Positions 20,187-28,980 of a stretch of 64,000 bases of DNA are shown one piece after another. Both the position numbers and the translations under genes were made by a program. Every line of letters starts with the position of its first letter. Within the stretch, counting starts at the first letter, position 1. Source of the DNA: Pycnococcus provasolii (Eukaryota; Chlorophyta; Pseudoscourfieldiophyceae; Pseudoscourfieldiales; Pycnococcaceae); NCBI GenBank assembly GCA_938743325.2, contig OW568862.1:783501-847500 (forward strand), read 5' to 3'. The notes under the pieces are model-generated. The model worked only from the letters and a program-made list of their open reading frames with translations. It was not told where the DNA came from and searched no databases.

Positions 20187-21146
20187 TTACAGGATGTGCG
20201 AGCGCGAGAGAAACTCCGCGAGACGCACCGGCTGAACAATATTCACCTCACCGTCGGCATTCCCGTACTTTCGCAAAGAAGTCTCCTCGAGAGTGCCGTC
20301 GGCGTACCGGTGGCGGTAGAAGCACGATGTACCAAACGGACATGTGCCCGCACCTTGGTTGAAGTGGCGACAATCAATATTATTCAGGCGGCTGACATAT
20401 CGTTGTATTATGGCGTCCTTGTCCTCTTCGTCAGCAAACCACACCGTTGATGGCACCACGAAGTGGCTCGGAGCTCGACAAAGCGGGCACGCTCGAACAG
20501 CGCCGTCGATATCGGCGCCGGGTCGATCTGTCGTCCCTCTCCAGCCGCGTATGCACATCAAGCAGAACGGGTGTGAGCACCCCGTTAATATACCAAACCT
20601 TCGCTCAGAAAGTACATCCTTTGCTAAAACGCGCTCAAGGCAGATTCCGCATTCCACTCCTTCAGAGATGGCGAGAGCACGCTCTCGCCGTAAGACAGCG
20701 TCGTCGTCACCTTCTTCGTCACCGTTATCGAACATCGAAGGCGCCGCCGCCGTCGTCAGCGTTGGTGGCGCGGCGGCGGCGGCGTTGGCGGCGCGCGAAG
20801 CCCACGGGTTCTCCCGAGGCGGTGGAGGCACCGGTGTTGATGCCGGTGCCGTTGAGGGAGTTTGACTTTTTGTCGGTGGTTGTTGATTTTGTTGTTGCGG
20901 TGCACAAGGCGCAGCCACTGCTGGCAGACGCTTCGGCCGGACGTGGTCGTAGCGGCACTTGGAGCCGTATGCACACGTGCCTTGCAGGAAGAAACGACAC
21001 ACGTTGGAATCCGACGCATCAGATGAGGCGCCTCGGCTGATTGTGAATTCGTGCGAGAACGGGCACGCGTGTCCCTTCGTGCATCCTCCTGCGGAGAGGA
21101 AGTAGCGGCATGGCACGGCGCGCAACTTCGTCAAGGAGGGCGGCAT
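20187..21146 (-). CDS. MKRN: Makorin-type RING E3 ubiquitin ligase
   Basis: 319 residues from the ATG at 21146. Domain order: C3H1 zinc finger (CRYFLSAGGCTKGHACPFSH), second C3H1 (CRFFLQGTCAYGSKCRYDH), Pro/Ala-rich linker, RING finger beginning CGICLERVLAKD with its last pair in CPLCRAPSHFVVPS, and a third C3H1 (CRHFNQGAGTCPFGTSCFYRH). Two N-terminal C3H1 fingers, a RING, then a C3H1 is the Makorin order. The WFADEEDKDAIIQRY segment between RING and last finger is also typical. Expected role: RNA-binding E3 ligase. The stop is embedded in CTGTAA, so stop and polyadenylation word overlap. It shares a 133-bp divergent promoter with the formiminotransferase gene. Confidence 0.93.
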   Translation of the reverse strand: MPPSLTKLRAVPCRYFLSAGGCTKGHACPFSHEFTISRGASSDASDSNVCRFFLQGTCAYGSKCRYDHVRPKRLPAVAAPCAPQQQNQQPPTKSQTPSTAPASTPVPPPPRENPWASRAANAAAAAPPTLTTAAAPSMFDNGDEEGDDDAVLRRERALAISEGVECGICLERVLAKDVLSERRFGILTGCSHPFCLMCIRGWRGTTDRPGADIDGAVRACPLCRAPSHFVVPSTVWFADEEDKDAIIQRYVSRLNNIDCRHFNQGAGTCPFGTSCFYRHRYADGTLEETSLRKYGNADGEVNIVQPVRLAEFLSRSHIL

Positions 21147-21231
21147 GACCAGGACTCCACAACAGATGAATTATTCGGGGGTTAGGTTGGAACCCCGAAC
21201 AGAACATCAAACCTTTCACTTTGGGGATTGG

Positions 21232-21278
21232 ATTGTCGTCGTCGTCGTCGTCGTCGTCGTTGTTGTTGTTGTTGTTGT
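21232..21278 (+). repeat. (GTC)n(GTT)n trinucleotide tract abutting a start codon
   Basis: About nine GTC units followed by about seven GTT units end two bases before the ATG at 21280. In the open frame this would encode a run of 15 Val preceded by improbable residues, so it is read as 5' untranslated sequence. Confidence 0.85.
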
Positions 21279-21279
21279 C

Positions 21280-22326
21280 ATGTCTCACCACCTTGGTGGT
21301 GTCGCTGCTGCTCACCGCCTCGCGTGCCACGTGTACGTCTCCGAAGGACGACGATGGCACGCCATCGAGCGCCTATTACGGGCAGCGAAGTCACTCACGC
21401 AGCCACCGGGGCTCATCCTTGCGTCCACCTTCCCGGACGTCGACTACAACCGCACGTGCTTCACGTTCGTCGCCACCGCACCAACATTCACCGAACATCT
21501 CGCGGACGCCGTCGCAGGCGTCGCGACGGTCGCTGCTGACATCGTGGACATGCGCGAACAGCACGCGGCGCACCCAAGGCTCGGCGTGCTGGACCACGTC
21601 AGCGTGCACCCGCTAGCCGAAGAGGCGACCATGGATGCCGCAGCCAACGCGGCGCGCGCTGTGGCGGAGCGGCTGGGAAATGGGTCGCCACACCTACCGT
21701 ACTACCTGTACGGCGCAGCTAGCGCGTCGGGCGACGTACGCCTCTCGGCGATACGCCGCTCGCTTGGTTACTTTGCCGGCGAGACGAGTGGCAATTGGCA
21801 GGGAACGGGCGCCGGCGGCACGGCGAAGAACGCCTTTCCCGACACTCTCGCGCCTGACGGTGGACCTGCAACCGTGCATGACGCACACGGAATTGTATGC
21901 GTGGGAGCAACGCCATGGGTGACTCACGTCAACGTGCCTTTGGTAGTCTCTGATGCAAGTGTGAACGACGACGACCTTCTGCCCCGTGCGCGCTCGATCG
22001 CCCGCATGATTGCCGAACGGCACGGCGGCCTACCAGGCGTGGAGGCGATGGCGCTGCCGAAGAGGACGCCGCCCTTCCCGCCGAATCTAGGCGACGCCGA
22101 CTTGGAGTCGCTGCGTTCTTCGGTGGAGCAGGCGCTCGCCGCGCACAGCTCGGACGGTGCCGTGCAAGTCGTGGAGGTTGCATGCAACGTGCGCACGCCA
22201 GACGTGACGTCCCCAGAAATGGTCGTCGAGACCGTGCTTGCGCGCGCACGAGCGTGCGGCTTGAAGGCGCACAACGTCGGCGCGTACACGACGCAGGCGA
22301 CAAAGGATGAGCTGTTAGGCATGTAG
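21280..22326 (+). CDS. Formiminotransferase N-terminal domain protein (plant-type FTCD-like)
   Basis: 348 residues from the ATG at 21280 (MSHHLGGVAAAH). It shows the features of the formiminotransferase fold: LACHVYVSEGRR at the start, FPDVDYNRTCFTF, HPRLGVLDHVSVHPL (the folate-site 'HPR.G..D...F.P' motif) and PYYLYGAA. The catalytic-type segment VGATPWVTHVNVPLV follows. Plants have stand-alone proteins of this kind lacking the cyclodeaminase half, described as folate binding. True glutamate formiminotransferase activity in green algae is uncertain. A longer frame from 21145 would put a poly-Val run before this start and is rejected. Confidence 0.85.
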   Translation: MSHHLGGVAAAHRLACHVYVSEGRRWHAIERLLRAAKSLTQPPGLILASTFPDVDYNRTCFTFVATAPTFTEHLADAVAGVATVAADIVDMREQHAAHPRLGVLDHVSVHPLAEEATMDAAANAARAVAERLGNGSPHLPYYLYGAASASGDVRLSAIRRSLGYFAGETSGNWQGTGAGGTAKNAFPDTLAPDGGPATVHDAHGIVCVGATPWVTHVNVPLVVSDASVNDDDLLPRARSIARMIAERHGGLPGVEAMALPKRTPPFPPNLGDADLESLRSSVEQALAAHSSDGAVQVVEVACNVRTPDVTSPEMVVETVLARARACGLKAHNVGAYTTQATKDELLGM

Positions 22327-22514
22327 ACAAAGAAACTGTAGAGTAGAAAACGTGTACCAAAAATTCCGAGAATGGAGAACCCCCAAACGGGGATTCTAAA
22401 CCCCCAAACGCTTCCCCAGGCAAAGCAGGACACAAAGCAGGCCTCCCCCTTTTTCCCTTGGTCTTTTTCGCGCCCCGTAACAACTGCTTTATTTTTTCTC
22501 TGCACACGGGGAGG

Positions 22515-25124
22515 ATGCCTATGCGCCGTTTAGTGCGCAAGTGCGACACCTCGGCAGCCGTCAGTGGTGGTGGTGGTGGTGGTGGTGGTGGTTTCACGAA
22601 TGCCGACCTGATCGACTCCTCCGATAACGACGCACCTGGCCCGTCGACGCGACCTGTACGCGCATCTGCATCTGGTGCGGGTACAGGGCCCGGGGTCAAC
22701 TTGAGGCGTTCCAGTCATACTGGGAATGCAGCAGCTGGTGGAGCGGGTGGAAGGCCGTCGCTCGCGAGCTTTCTGCAGCCTGTCGCGCAGGCGCCTGCTG
22801 CTGCGGCACAACCTGCCTCGCGCGCGCGTGACGTGACGACCATCGACTCAGGCTCGGACGACGACGACGACTTCGAGGAGAGGACGACAATACGACGACG
22901 GAGCGGCGGCAGACCTCCGGCGACGAATAACGACGTGATCGACCTCACCGACGACTTTCCCGCCGCGAACGCACAGCAACTTCCTCCTCCACCACCACCT
23001 CTTCCTCCTTCTGCTGCTGCTCCGCGACCGCCAACGTCTCCTCCGCGAGCGCCGCGACGTGCCTTTGACTTTGACAACGACGATGACACGTCCATTTCGC
23101 CGCCACGCTGGCGCGACCCGAGCACAAGCGCACGAGGCATCGACGCGCTCGCCGCCGATGCGCCGGCAGCCTATGGTGCGCCGCCGCCAAACACAGGTTG
23201 GCACAGCAGTGCTCCGGTGGTGCGTCGCTCGCTTGCGGACCCAACAGCTTTTGACGTCGAGGCCCAGATCTTGGCCATCGAAACGGCGAATACCGAGGTC
23301 TTTGGCAACGCGCACCTACGCCCGGGCCAGCACGAGGCGATGGAGGCAGCGCTGCGAGGGCGCGACGTCTTCGTGCTGATGCCAACGGGAGGCGGCAAAT
23401 CGCTCTGCTACCAGCTCCCCGCGGTGCTGACGCCGGGTGTGAGCGTCGTGATCAGCCCACTGTTGAGCTTAATCGCGGACCAGGTGCGAGGGCTGCACGA
23501 GAATCGCGGTGCAAATGGCACTCCCATGGGCATCCCCTCCGCGGTGGTGTCGTCCGCCGTGCCGCTGACCCTCCGCCGCGCCATCACGCGCGAGCTAATG
23601 TACTCCGCGCACCCGACGTGCAAGCTTCTCTACGTGACACCCGAACAGCTCGCAAAGAGCACCAACCTGAACGCCTGCCTCACGCGATTGTACAAGGCGG
23701 GACTCCTGGCGCGCATTGTCGTCGACGAGGCGCACTGCGTATCGCAGTGGGGTCACGACTTCCGGCCTGACTACAAGTGCATCGGCGACGTGCGAAAAAA
23801 ATCGTTCCCCAACGTGCCGATCATGGCTTTGACCGCAACGGCGACGACAGCCGTGAAGGAAGACGTGGTGAAGCTGCTTGGAATGAGCAGCGGCAGCAAG
23901 GCAAAGGGCAAATCGAAAGCCGCGATGGCAGCTGCAGCATCGTCGCCGTCGTCCTATGCGCTGATTGCGTCCAAGTTCGACCGCAAAAACCTTCGTCTCG
24001 AGGTGCAGCTCAAGAAGAAGGGTCGTGACGAAGACCTTGGAATCCCCAAGTCGATTGTGCAGTTGCTCGATTTCGTACGAGTCGATCCGGACAGGCGCAA
24101 TGCAAGTGGGATTGTGTACTGCCTAACACGCGACGAATGCGAGAGTGTTCGCGATCTTCTTAACAGTGCTTGGAAGACGATGGACGACGCGGAGGCTGCC
24201 GCGGGCGGCGAGGGAGGCGGGGTCGGTCAGATTGCTGAGGCGTACCATGCGGGCTTGACACCTAATCAGCGAAGCAAGGTTCAGGACATGTGGATACGCG
24301 GCATGACGCCCATCATATGCGCGACAATCGCCTTTGGCATGGGCATTGACAAGCCCGACGTGCGGTATGTCGTGCACTACACCGTTCCAAAAAGTCTGGA
24401 GGGCTACTACCAGGAGATTGGCCGTGCGGGTCGCGATGGCAAGCTGAGCCACTGCCTACTGCTCTACGCTCAGTCGGATGTGCATCGCGTGTCCAGCCTC
24501 ATCACAAGCGGCCGAATTCCTGGAGTGAGCGGGAAAGCGCAACGCAAGTCGAAGCAGACACAACTGGATTTGCTTAAAAAGGTGGTTGACTACGCCGAAG
24601 ACTTCGCAACTTGCCGCCGCACGTCTTTGCTTCGGTACTTCTCCGAATCTCACGCGGGATGCCGGAACGAATACTCGCCGGATGCTATGGCGGCCCCTGC
24701 GAGGGGTGACGTCCATGCGCACCTACGTATGGCTGCAGATCGTGCGAGACGCACGAAAGAGCCGCACTGGTGTGACGCCTGCTGCCGCGGGAACCGTGAT
24801 ACGTTCGACGCCGCTAAGGCGGAGGCGGAGGGATACGACGAAGGCGGCGAAGGTGTGCAGCGCCGAGGCAAGAAGAAAACGTCAGCGAAGTCGCAAGCAC
24901 CACCACCGCCGCCGCCGCCGCCGCCTCTGCCAGCACCTACCGGCGCATCTGCTGGTGCCAGCCTCTTCGTGTCGGCAGCGTCTCTCCCTTTCGTTTCGGC
25001 AGCATCTCTCTTTGATGAGCCGGCAAAAGAAACCGCCAAACCTCCACCGAGCGGGCCACCGCCAGCCCCTGACGCGGAGGGCAAGAAACAGCGCGACATC
25101 GCCTCGTTTTTCGCGAAGAAGTAG
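22515..25124 (+). CDS. RecQ-family DNA helicase with C-terminal PIP-box-like motif
   Basis: 3'-5' DNA helicase for recombination and replication-fork maintenance. 869 residues from the ATG at 22515. About 1-250 is disordered with acidic patches (IDSGSDDDDDFEE; VIDLTDDF, which resembles a SUMO-interacting motif). The helicase core follows: GQHEAMEAALRGRDVFVLMP, TGGGKS, DEAH (VVDEAHCVSQWGHDFRP), LTATAT, GMGIDKPDVRYVVH and QEIGRAGRDG. The RecQ zinc-binding region is CRRTSLLRYFSES...CRNE with CDACCRG. There is no clear HRDC domain, which would fit a RecQ5- or short RecQ-like enzyme. The extreme C-terminus KKQRDIASFFAKK holds a PCNA-interaction box (QxxIxxFF). TGTAA lies at 25143. Confidence 0.9.
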   Translation: MPMRRLVRKCDTSAAVSGGGGGGGGGFTNADLIDSSDNDAPGPSTRPVRASASGAGTGPGVNLRRSSHTGNAAAGGAGGRPSLASFLQPVAQAPAAAAQPASRARDVTTIDSGSDDDDDFEERTTIRRRSGGRPPATNNDVIDLTDDFPAANAQQLPPPPPPLPPSAAAPRPPTSPPRAPRRAFDFDNDDDTSISPPRWRDPSTSARGIDALAADAPAAYGAPPPNTGWHSSAPVVRRSLADPTAFDVEAQILAIETANTEVFGNAHLRPGQHEAMEAALRGRDVFVLMPTGGGKSLCYQLPAVLTPGVSVVISPLLSLIADQVRGLHENRGANGTPMGIPSAVVSSAVPLTLRRAITRELMYSAHPTCKLLYVTPEQLAKSTNLNACLTRLYKAGLLARIVVDEAHCVSQWGHDFRPDYKCIGDVRKKSFPNVPIMALTATATTAVKEDVVKLLGMSSGSKAKGKSKAAMAAAASSPSSYALIASKFDRKNLRLEVQLKKKGRDEDLGIPKSIVQLLDFVRVDPDRRNASGIVYCLTRDECESVRDLLNSAWKTMDDAEAAAGGEGGGVGQIAEAYHAGLTPNQRSKVQDMWIRGMTPIICATIAFGMGIDKPDVRYVVHYTVPKSLEGYYQEIGRAGRDGKLSHCLLLYAQSDVHRVSSLITSGRIPGVSGKAQRKSKQTQLDLLKKVVDYAEDFATCRRTSLLRYFSESHAGCRNEYSPDAMAAPARGDVHAHLRMAADRARRTKEPHWCDACCRGNRDTFDAAKAEAEGYDEGGEGVQRRGKKKTSAKSQAPPPPPPPPPLPAPTGASAGASLFVSAASLPFVSAASLFDEPAKETAKPPPSGPPPAPDAEGKKQRDIASFFAKK

Positions 25125-25190
25125 CGACATTTGTCGCATTGTTGTAATATCTAATTTTGAATGCTTTCGTTACACGCGCTGTTGTTCTCC

Positions 25191-25778
25191 TTAGAGGCCG
25201 AAGCCTGGGATGAGCGACTTCTTGTCCTTTTCGAGAATCTCCTCCTGCAGCTTCTTCAGCGCGACGTACTCGTCGTGCGGCTTCGGGTGGTGCGCCCAGC
25301 ACGGTTTCTCGTAGAAGTCGGACACCTTGTTGACGTGGTCCGGCACCAAGACGAGTCCCTGCTGCTTGTTGGCGCCGTTCTTCACGAGGAAGTCCACCAT
25401 TTCCTCCTGTTTGTGGTACATGGCCCAGTGCCACGGCGAGTCGCCCGCGTTGTTGGTTGCGTTGATTTTAGCGCCGAGCTGCAGGAGCAGTTCCGCGCCT
25501 TCAATCCACCCTTCGACGGCGGCGACGTGCAAGGGCGTTCCTCCGGCACCCTCCACCTCGTTGACGTCCTCGCCGTCGTCGATGAGGCGAACGATTTCGT
25601 CGGTGTTGTGGTTCGCGACAGCGCGGTGCACGAGCATCTTTCCGACCGTGCCTCGTCCGCGCGTGGATCCTCCTCCATCCTCCTTAACTCCCACGGGTCC
25701 TTGCCAGTGCGGGAGAGGCTCTTCGACTTTTTTCCACCACGGGTTGGGGTCTATGCCTCCTGGGTCGAGTCCCGCCAT
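25191..25778 (-). CDS. Ankyrin-repeat protein
   Basis: 195 residues from the ATG at 25778 (MAGLDPGGID); a TTG further 5' was not used. A Trp/Pro-rich N-terminus (NPWWKKVEEPLPHWQGPVG) precedes about three ankyrin repeats: MLVHRAVANHNTDEIVRLID, GGTPLHVAAVEGWIEGAELL and DSPWHWAMYHKQEEMVDFLV. A C-terminal helical tail ends in SLIPGFGL. Ankyrin repeats bind proteins; no enzymatic domain is present and the partner is unknown. It is convergent with RecQ, 66 bp between stops. Confidence 0.85.
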   Translation of the reverse strand: MAGLDPGGIDPNPWWKKVEEPLPHWQGPVGVKEDGGGSTRGRGTVGKMLVHRAVANHNTDEIVRLIDDGEDVNEVEGAGGTPLHVAAVEGWIEGAELLLQLGAKINATNNAGDSPWHWAMYHKQEEMVDFLVKNGANKQQGLVLVPDHVNKVSDFYEKPCWAHHPKPHDEYVALKKLQEEILEKDKKSLIPGFGL

Positions 25779-26839
25779 ACTTCTTTCTTCAACCAAAAAC
25801 GAAAAACACGAAAAACGAAAAACGACGAAACGTGCGTTAATATGTATATGTATCTAAGCCAGCTTACTGTATTATGCTCAGCAAGCTCAGCTCTCTTGAG
25901 AAAGAAACAGGGCTCCACACGAGTTCACCACTGGTCACCTGTTTGTTATTAACGAATGGCAGAATGGGAAGTTCCGGGAAGGGGAACGTGGGAATCTTTG
26001 GTAGTTTAAGCCTTAAGGGCACACCACCACCTGGATGGAGGTGCACCTGCTGGGAGTAACGCGCGTCGAACGAAAACGCTTAAGAAAGAGCTGCGCCAAG
26101 AGGGAGCTCTTTCTTTTCCAAGAGGGAGCTCTGCAGAGCAAAGCTCACCAAGCTCAAGCTCATCATCACACGGACTGAGGCAACGGCGGATCCCGCTCGC
26201 CAACCTCATGCGACTCCCTCACTCACACACTCCCTCACTCGGCCATCTGGTCGGCACAGGTGGTCGGCACGATGGCCATTCGTGTGTCATTCATGAAGAT
26301 GAACTTCATGATGAGCGAGAGAGGCCTGCGCCGAATGCACGACATTCAACGCGCGAAACAGGTGCGCGAAAGTGAAACCTCAAGCTTAGTCTAAACCTTT
26401 TTAAAAAAAGGTAGGCGATGCACCTGCGGCCTGCGGCCTGCGCGATATCCAGACCTGCGCGATGGTTCTGCGCTATGGTCGGCGTCGAAGAATCAGTAGT
26501 ACTACACGCTTGTCTTGTCTGTGCTTTCCCTTGGCGACGTTAAACTTTACCGTGATACAGCACGGTAAGTACACTCGCTTGTGAGCTTGTCGCCGGCCGC
26601 ATGAACCGCATCGTCGTTCGGTACCTCTACGGAACACCTCGAATCTCTCGAACCAGGTCCTTTCGAACCCGAAGGTCGAAACGTGCTTGTCATTGTGTGG
26701 GTGTGTGTGTGTGTGTGCGTGTGTGTGTGTGTGTTTAAGTACCCCTTACGTTGAGATTGATTTAAGTCTTGGCGACCGTAAGTATACGCCGCGTGTCTGA
26801 GAATTGCGTACCGTACCGTCTCGTCGTGCTTCTTTTATT
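25779..26839. other. Divergent intergenic region, about 1 kb, with GT microsatellite
   Basis: No gene is supported. It contains two nearby copies of AAGAGGGAGCTCTTTC/AAGAGGGAGCTCTGCA at about 26098-26135 and repeated CTGCGCGATATCC/CTGCGCGATGG words near 26440-26475. The palindrome GTAGTACTAC is at 26497-26506, and a (GT)n microsatellite lies at about 26696-26734. A GTAAGTATA word at 26778 resembles a splice donor, so a 5' exon of the Pro-rich gene cannot be excluded. Confidence 0.5.
26696..26734 (+). repeat. (GT)n microsatellite
   Basis: A TGTGTGTG run interrupted by GGGTG and GCG, about 105 bp upstream of the Pro-rich protein start. Confidence 0.85.
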
Positions 26840-26868
26840 ATGCCGCCAGGCACGCCACCGCCACCGCC

Positions 26869-26899
<31 letters not shown>

Positions 26900-28957
26900 C
26901 CTACAGGTGCAGGAGGTGCGGGGGGCACAACCAAGCCTGCGGATGCAAGCGCACCGAAGCCTCCACCACCACCGCCGCCGCTTAGCGTACTCCTAGCAGA
27001 AAAGGCGAAGACGATGGAAGCGAGAAAGGCTGAAAAGGATGCCGCGACAACTTCAACGCCAGCTCCGATGCCATCACCACCACCCGCTCCATCGGGAACA
27101 CCGCTGGCTGCACCGCCGCTCTCAGAGCTTCTGGCAGCACGTCTAAAGAAAGTGAGACACGACAGTCGGGTCGGAAGCCCGGCATCGTCCGCAACCGACT
27201 CCGCAGCCGCACCGTCGACGACAGAGGCTGCTGCAAGCCCCCCAACACCCGCAAGCCGGCAACCGCCTCCTCCACCGGAGACGTCTAAGCCTGCACCACC
27301 GCCAGCGCCCGCGGGACAAAAGCCCGAGGCTGACAAGAAGACAAAGCAAAGCTATCAAGTACGCGCGGTAAATCCCAGAGATCCGAATGCGCCGAGCTTG
27401 CAGCTGCACCTTTCCATCAAGGAAGGCGTGCTTGAGCTGAGCAACAACAAGGCAACAAAAGTGCTTGATCGCATACAGCTGAACGAGTCGTTCATGGGTG
27501 CGGCAGTCAGCGCACTAGGCAACCTCGTGCTGAAAACAAGTGTTAATGGTCGCAAACGCGAGTTGCATCTGAAGCCAACACAGGAGGGAATCGGCGCGGA
27601 AAAACTTGTGAGTGCAGTGCATGAGGCGGCAGGAATGAACAAGTCGGCCATAGATCAAAATCAGGCGACGGACAAAACCGCGTCGGCACCAGCGCACTCC
27701 GCGCCCGCTTTGAAGCCGAAGTCGGCGCCAGCACCACCACCACCCAAGGAGGCAGTTGCTAAGGCGCCGAAGGCTGCAACGTCGTCGACGCCACCAATAA
27801 GCAAGATTGCGGGTCCGTTTCGTGTGCGTGCACTTGATCTGTCGAGCAGCGACGAAGAAAAGGATAGTCCTGCGCCACTGCCTAAGCCATCAAGCCGAGC
27901 GATGCCGCCATCGCGGCGGCGAACAACGACTGTGAGCCCTAAGCCAATTGACTTGCCATCTGACGAGTCCAAAGGAACAAAAGATTCTGCAGCGAACCAA
28001 GCCTCCACCACATCATCGCCACCACCAAATCCCTCGCCTTCGCCGCCGCCGCCGCCGCCGCCGAAGCCACCCGCGGCGCCGTCACCACCGCCCGCTCCTC
28101 CCAAGCCGTCGCCGCCGGCACCACCGCCAGCTCCTCCCGCAGCTCCACCGGCGCCTGCTGCTCCACCCAAGCCGTCACCGCCAGCACCTCCAAACCCTTC
28201 TCCGCCGCCAGCTGCACCGCCAAAGCCGTCAGCACAGCCAAAGAAGCCTCCTCCACCACCGGCAGCATCGCCGAAGCCTACACCAGCGGCTCAACCGAAA
28301 GCGCACAACCCTTCCAAGCCATCGCCGAGCCCTGCATCCAGTGCTGCCGCGTCTACGCCTGCTGCCGCAGCATCACCCTCGTATACAATATCCGTCTCAC
28401 TCTCCGGAGTCCCGGATGCTGCAGGTGCCGCCGAACCACAGTCATTCCTGGTCGAACTAAACGAGGCACTCGCAAATGAGCTGTCGAGTTGCCAAGCTGA
28501 GTTGGCTGCTGAGCGCAAAAAGCGTCAGATCCTTGAGACGGCTCTTCATGATGCACGAGAAGAACTTGCAAGTCTGCAGTCAATGATTTCTGATGCCGAA
28601 CATCTTTGGACTGAGGCTGCCGATCCCGAGGAGGCTGATCTCGACGAATACGCTCGCGCTGCAACCTTCGCGGCCACGGAGGAGAAAATGCGACGCAAGC
28701 TCGCTCCCCCAGAATATGCAATGGCAAATTGGGCACGCTCCGAGGCACGACCTATACCAAATTCCGCAAACCGCCTCGCAAGCCTCTACGTACCTGGATC
28801 GCCGCCACTTGGCTATTCGCCCGGCGCATATTTCACGAGTACGACAGATCCGACGCTAGGTACACCGGCACGACTTTTCGACGACGACGACGACGACGAC
28901 GACGACATGTCTTCCATCGACAGCGCAGACGATGACGGCGGTTGGCGTTCCGATTGA
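26840..28957 (+). CDS. Proline-rich multidomain protein with PH-like segment, coiled coil and acidic tail
   Basis: 705 residues from the ATG at 26840. Order: poly-Pro (PPGTPPPPPP...), a short linker with two WH2-like helices (LSVLLAEKAKTMEARKAEK; LSELLAARLKKVRHDSR), and a globular segment of about 100 residues. That segment runs from QSYQVRAVNPRDP to LVSAVHEAAGM and could be PH/EVH-like. A second long Pro/Ala/Ser region follows, then a beta segment (SYTISVSLSGVP), a coiled coil, and a C-terminus with a nine-Asp run encoded by (GAC)n near 28877-28905. Poly-Pro plus WH2-like helices suggests an actin-linked scaffold, but no FH2 or Arp2/3-binding tail is seen. Function is inferred only. Confidence 0.6.
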
Positions 28958-28980
28958 AAGAAATGAGTAAAAGAGTCTTG

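Noticed and set aside
26778-26840. Splice donor GTAAGTATA before the Pro-rich gene
   Set aside because: No convincing upstream exon could be found; kept only as a possibility.
26746-27336. Gly-rich minus-strand frame opposite the Pro-rich gene
   Set aside because: Complement of poly-Pro codons (CCG/CCA gives poly-Gly/Ala). The same explains the frames opposite 51400-52900.
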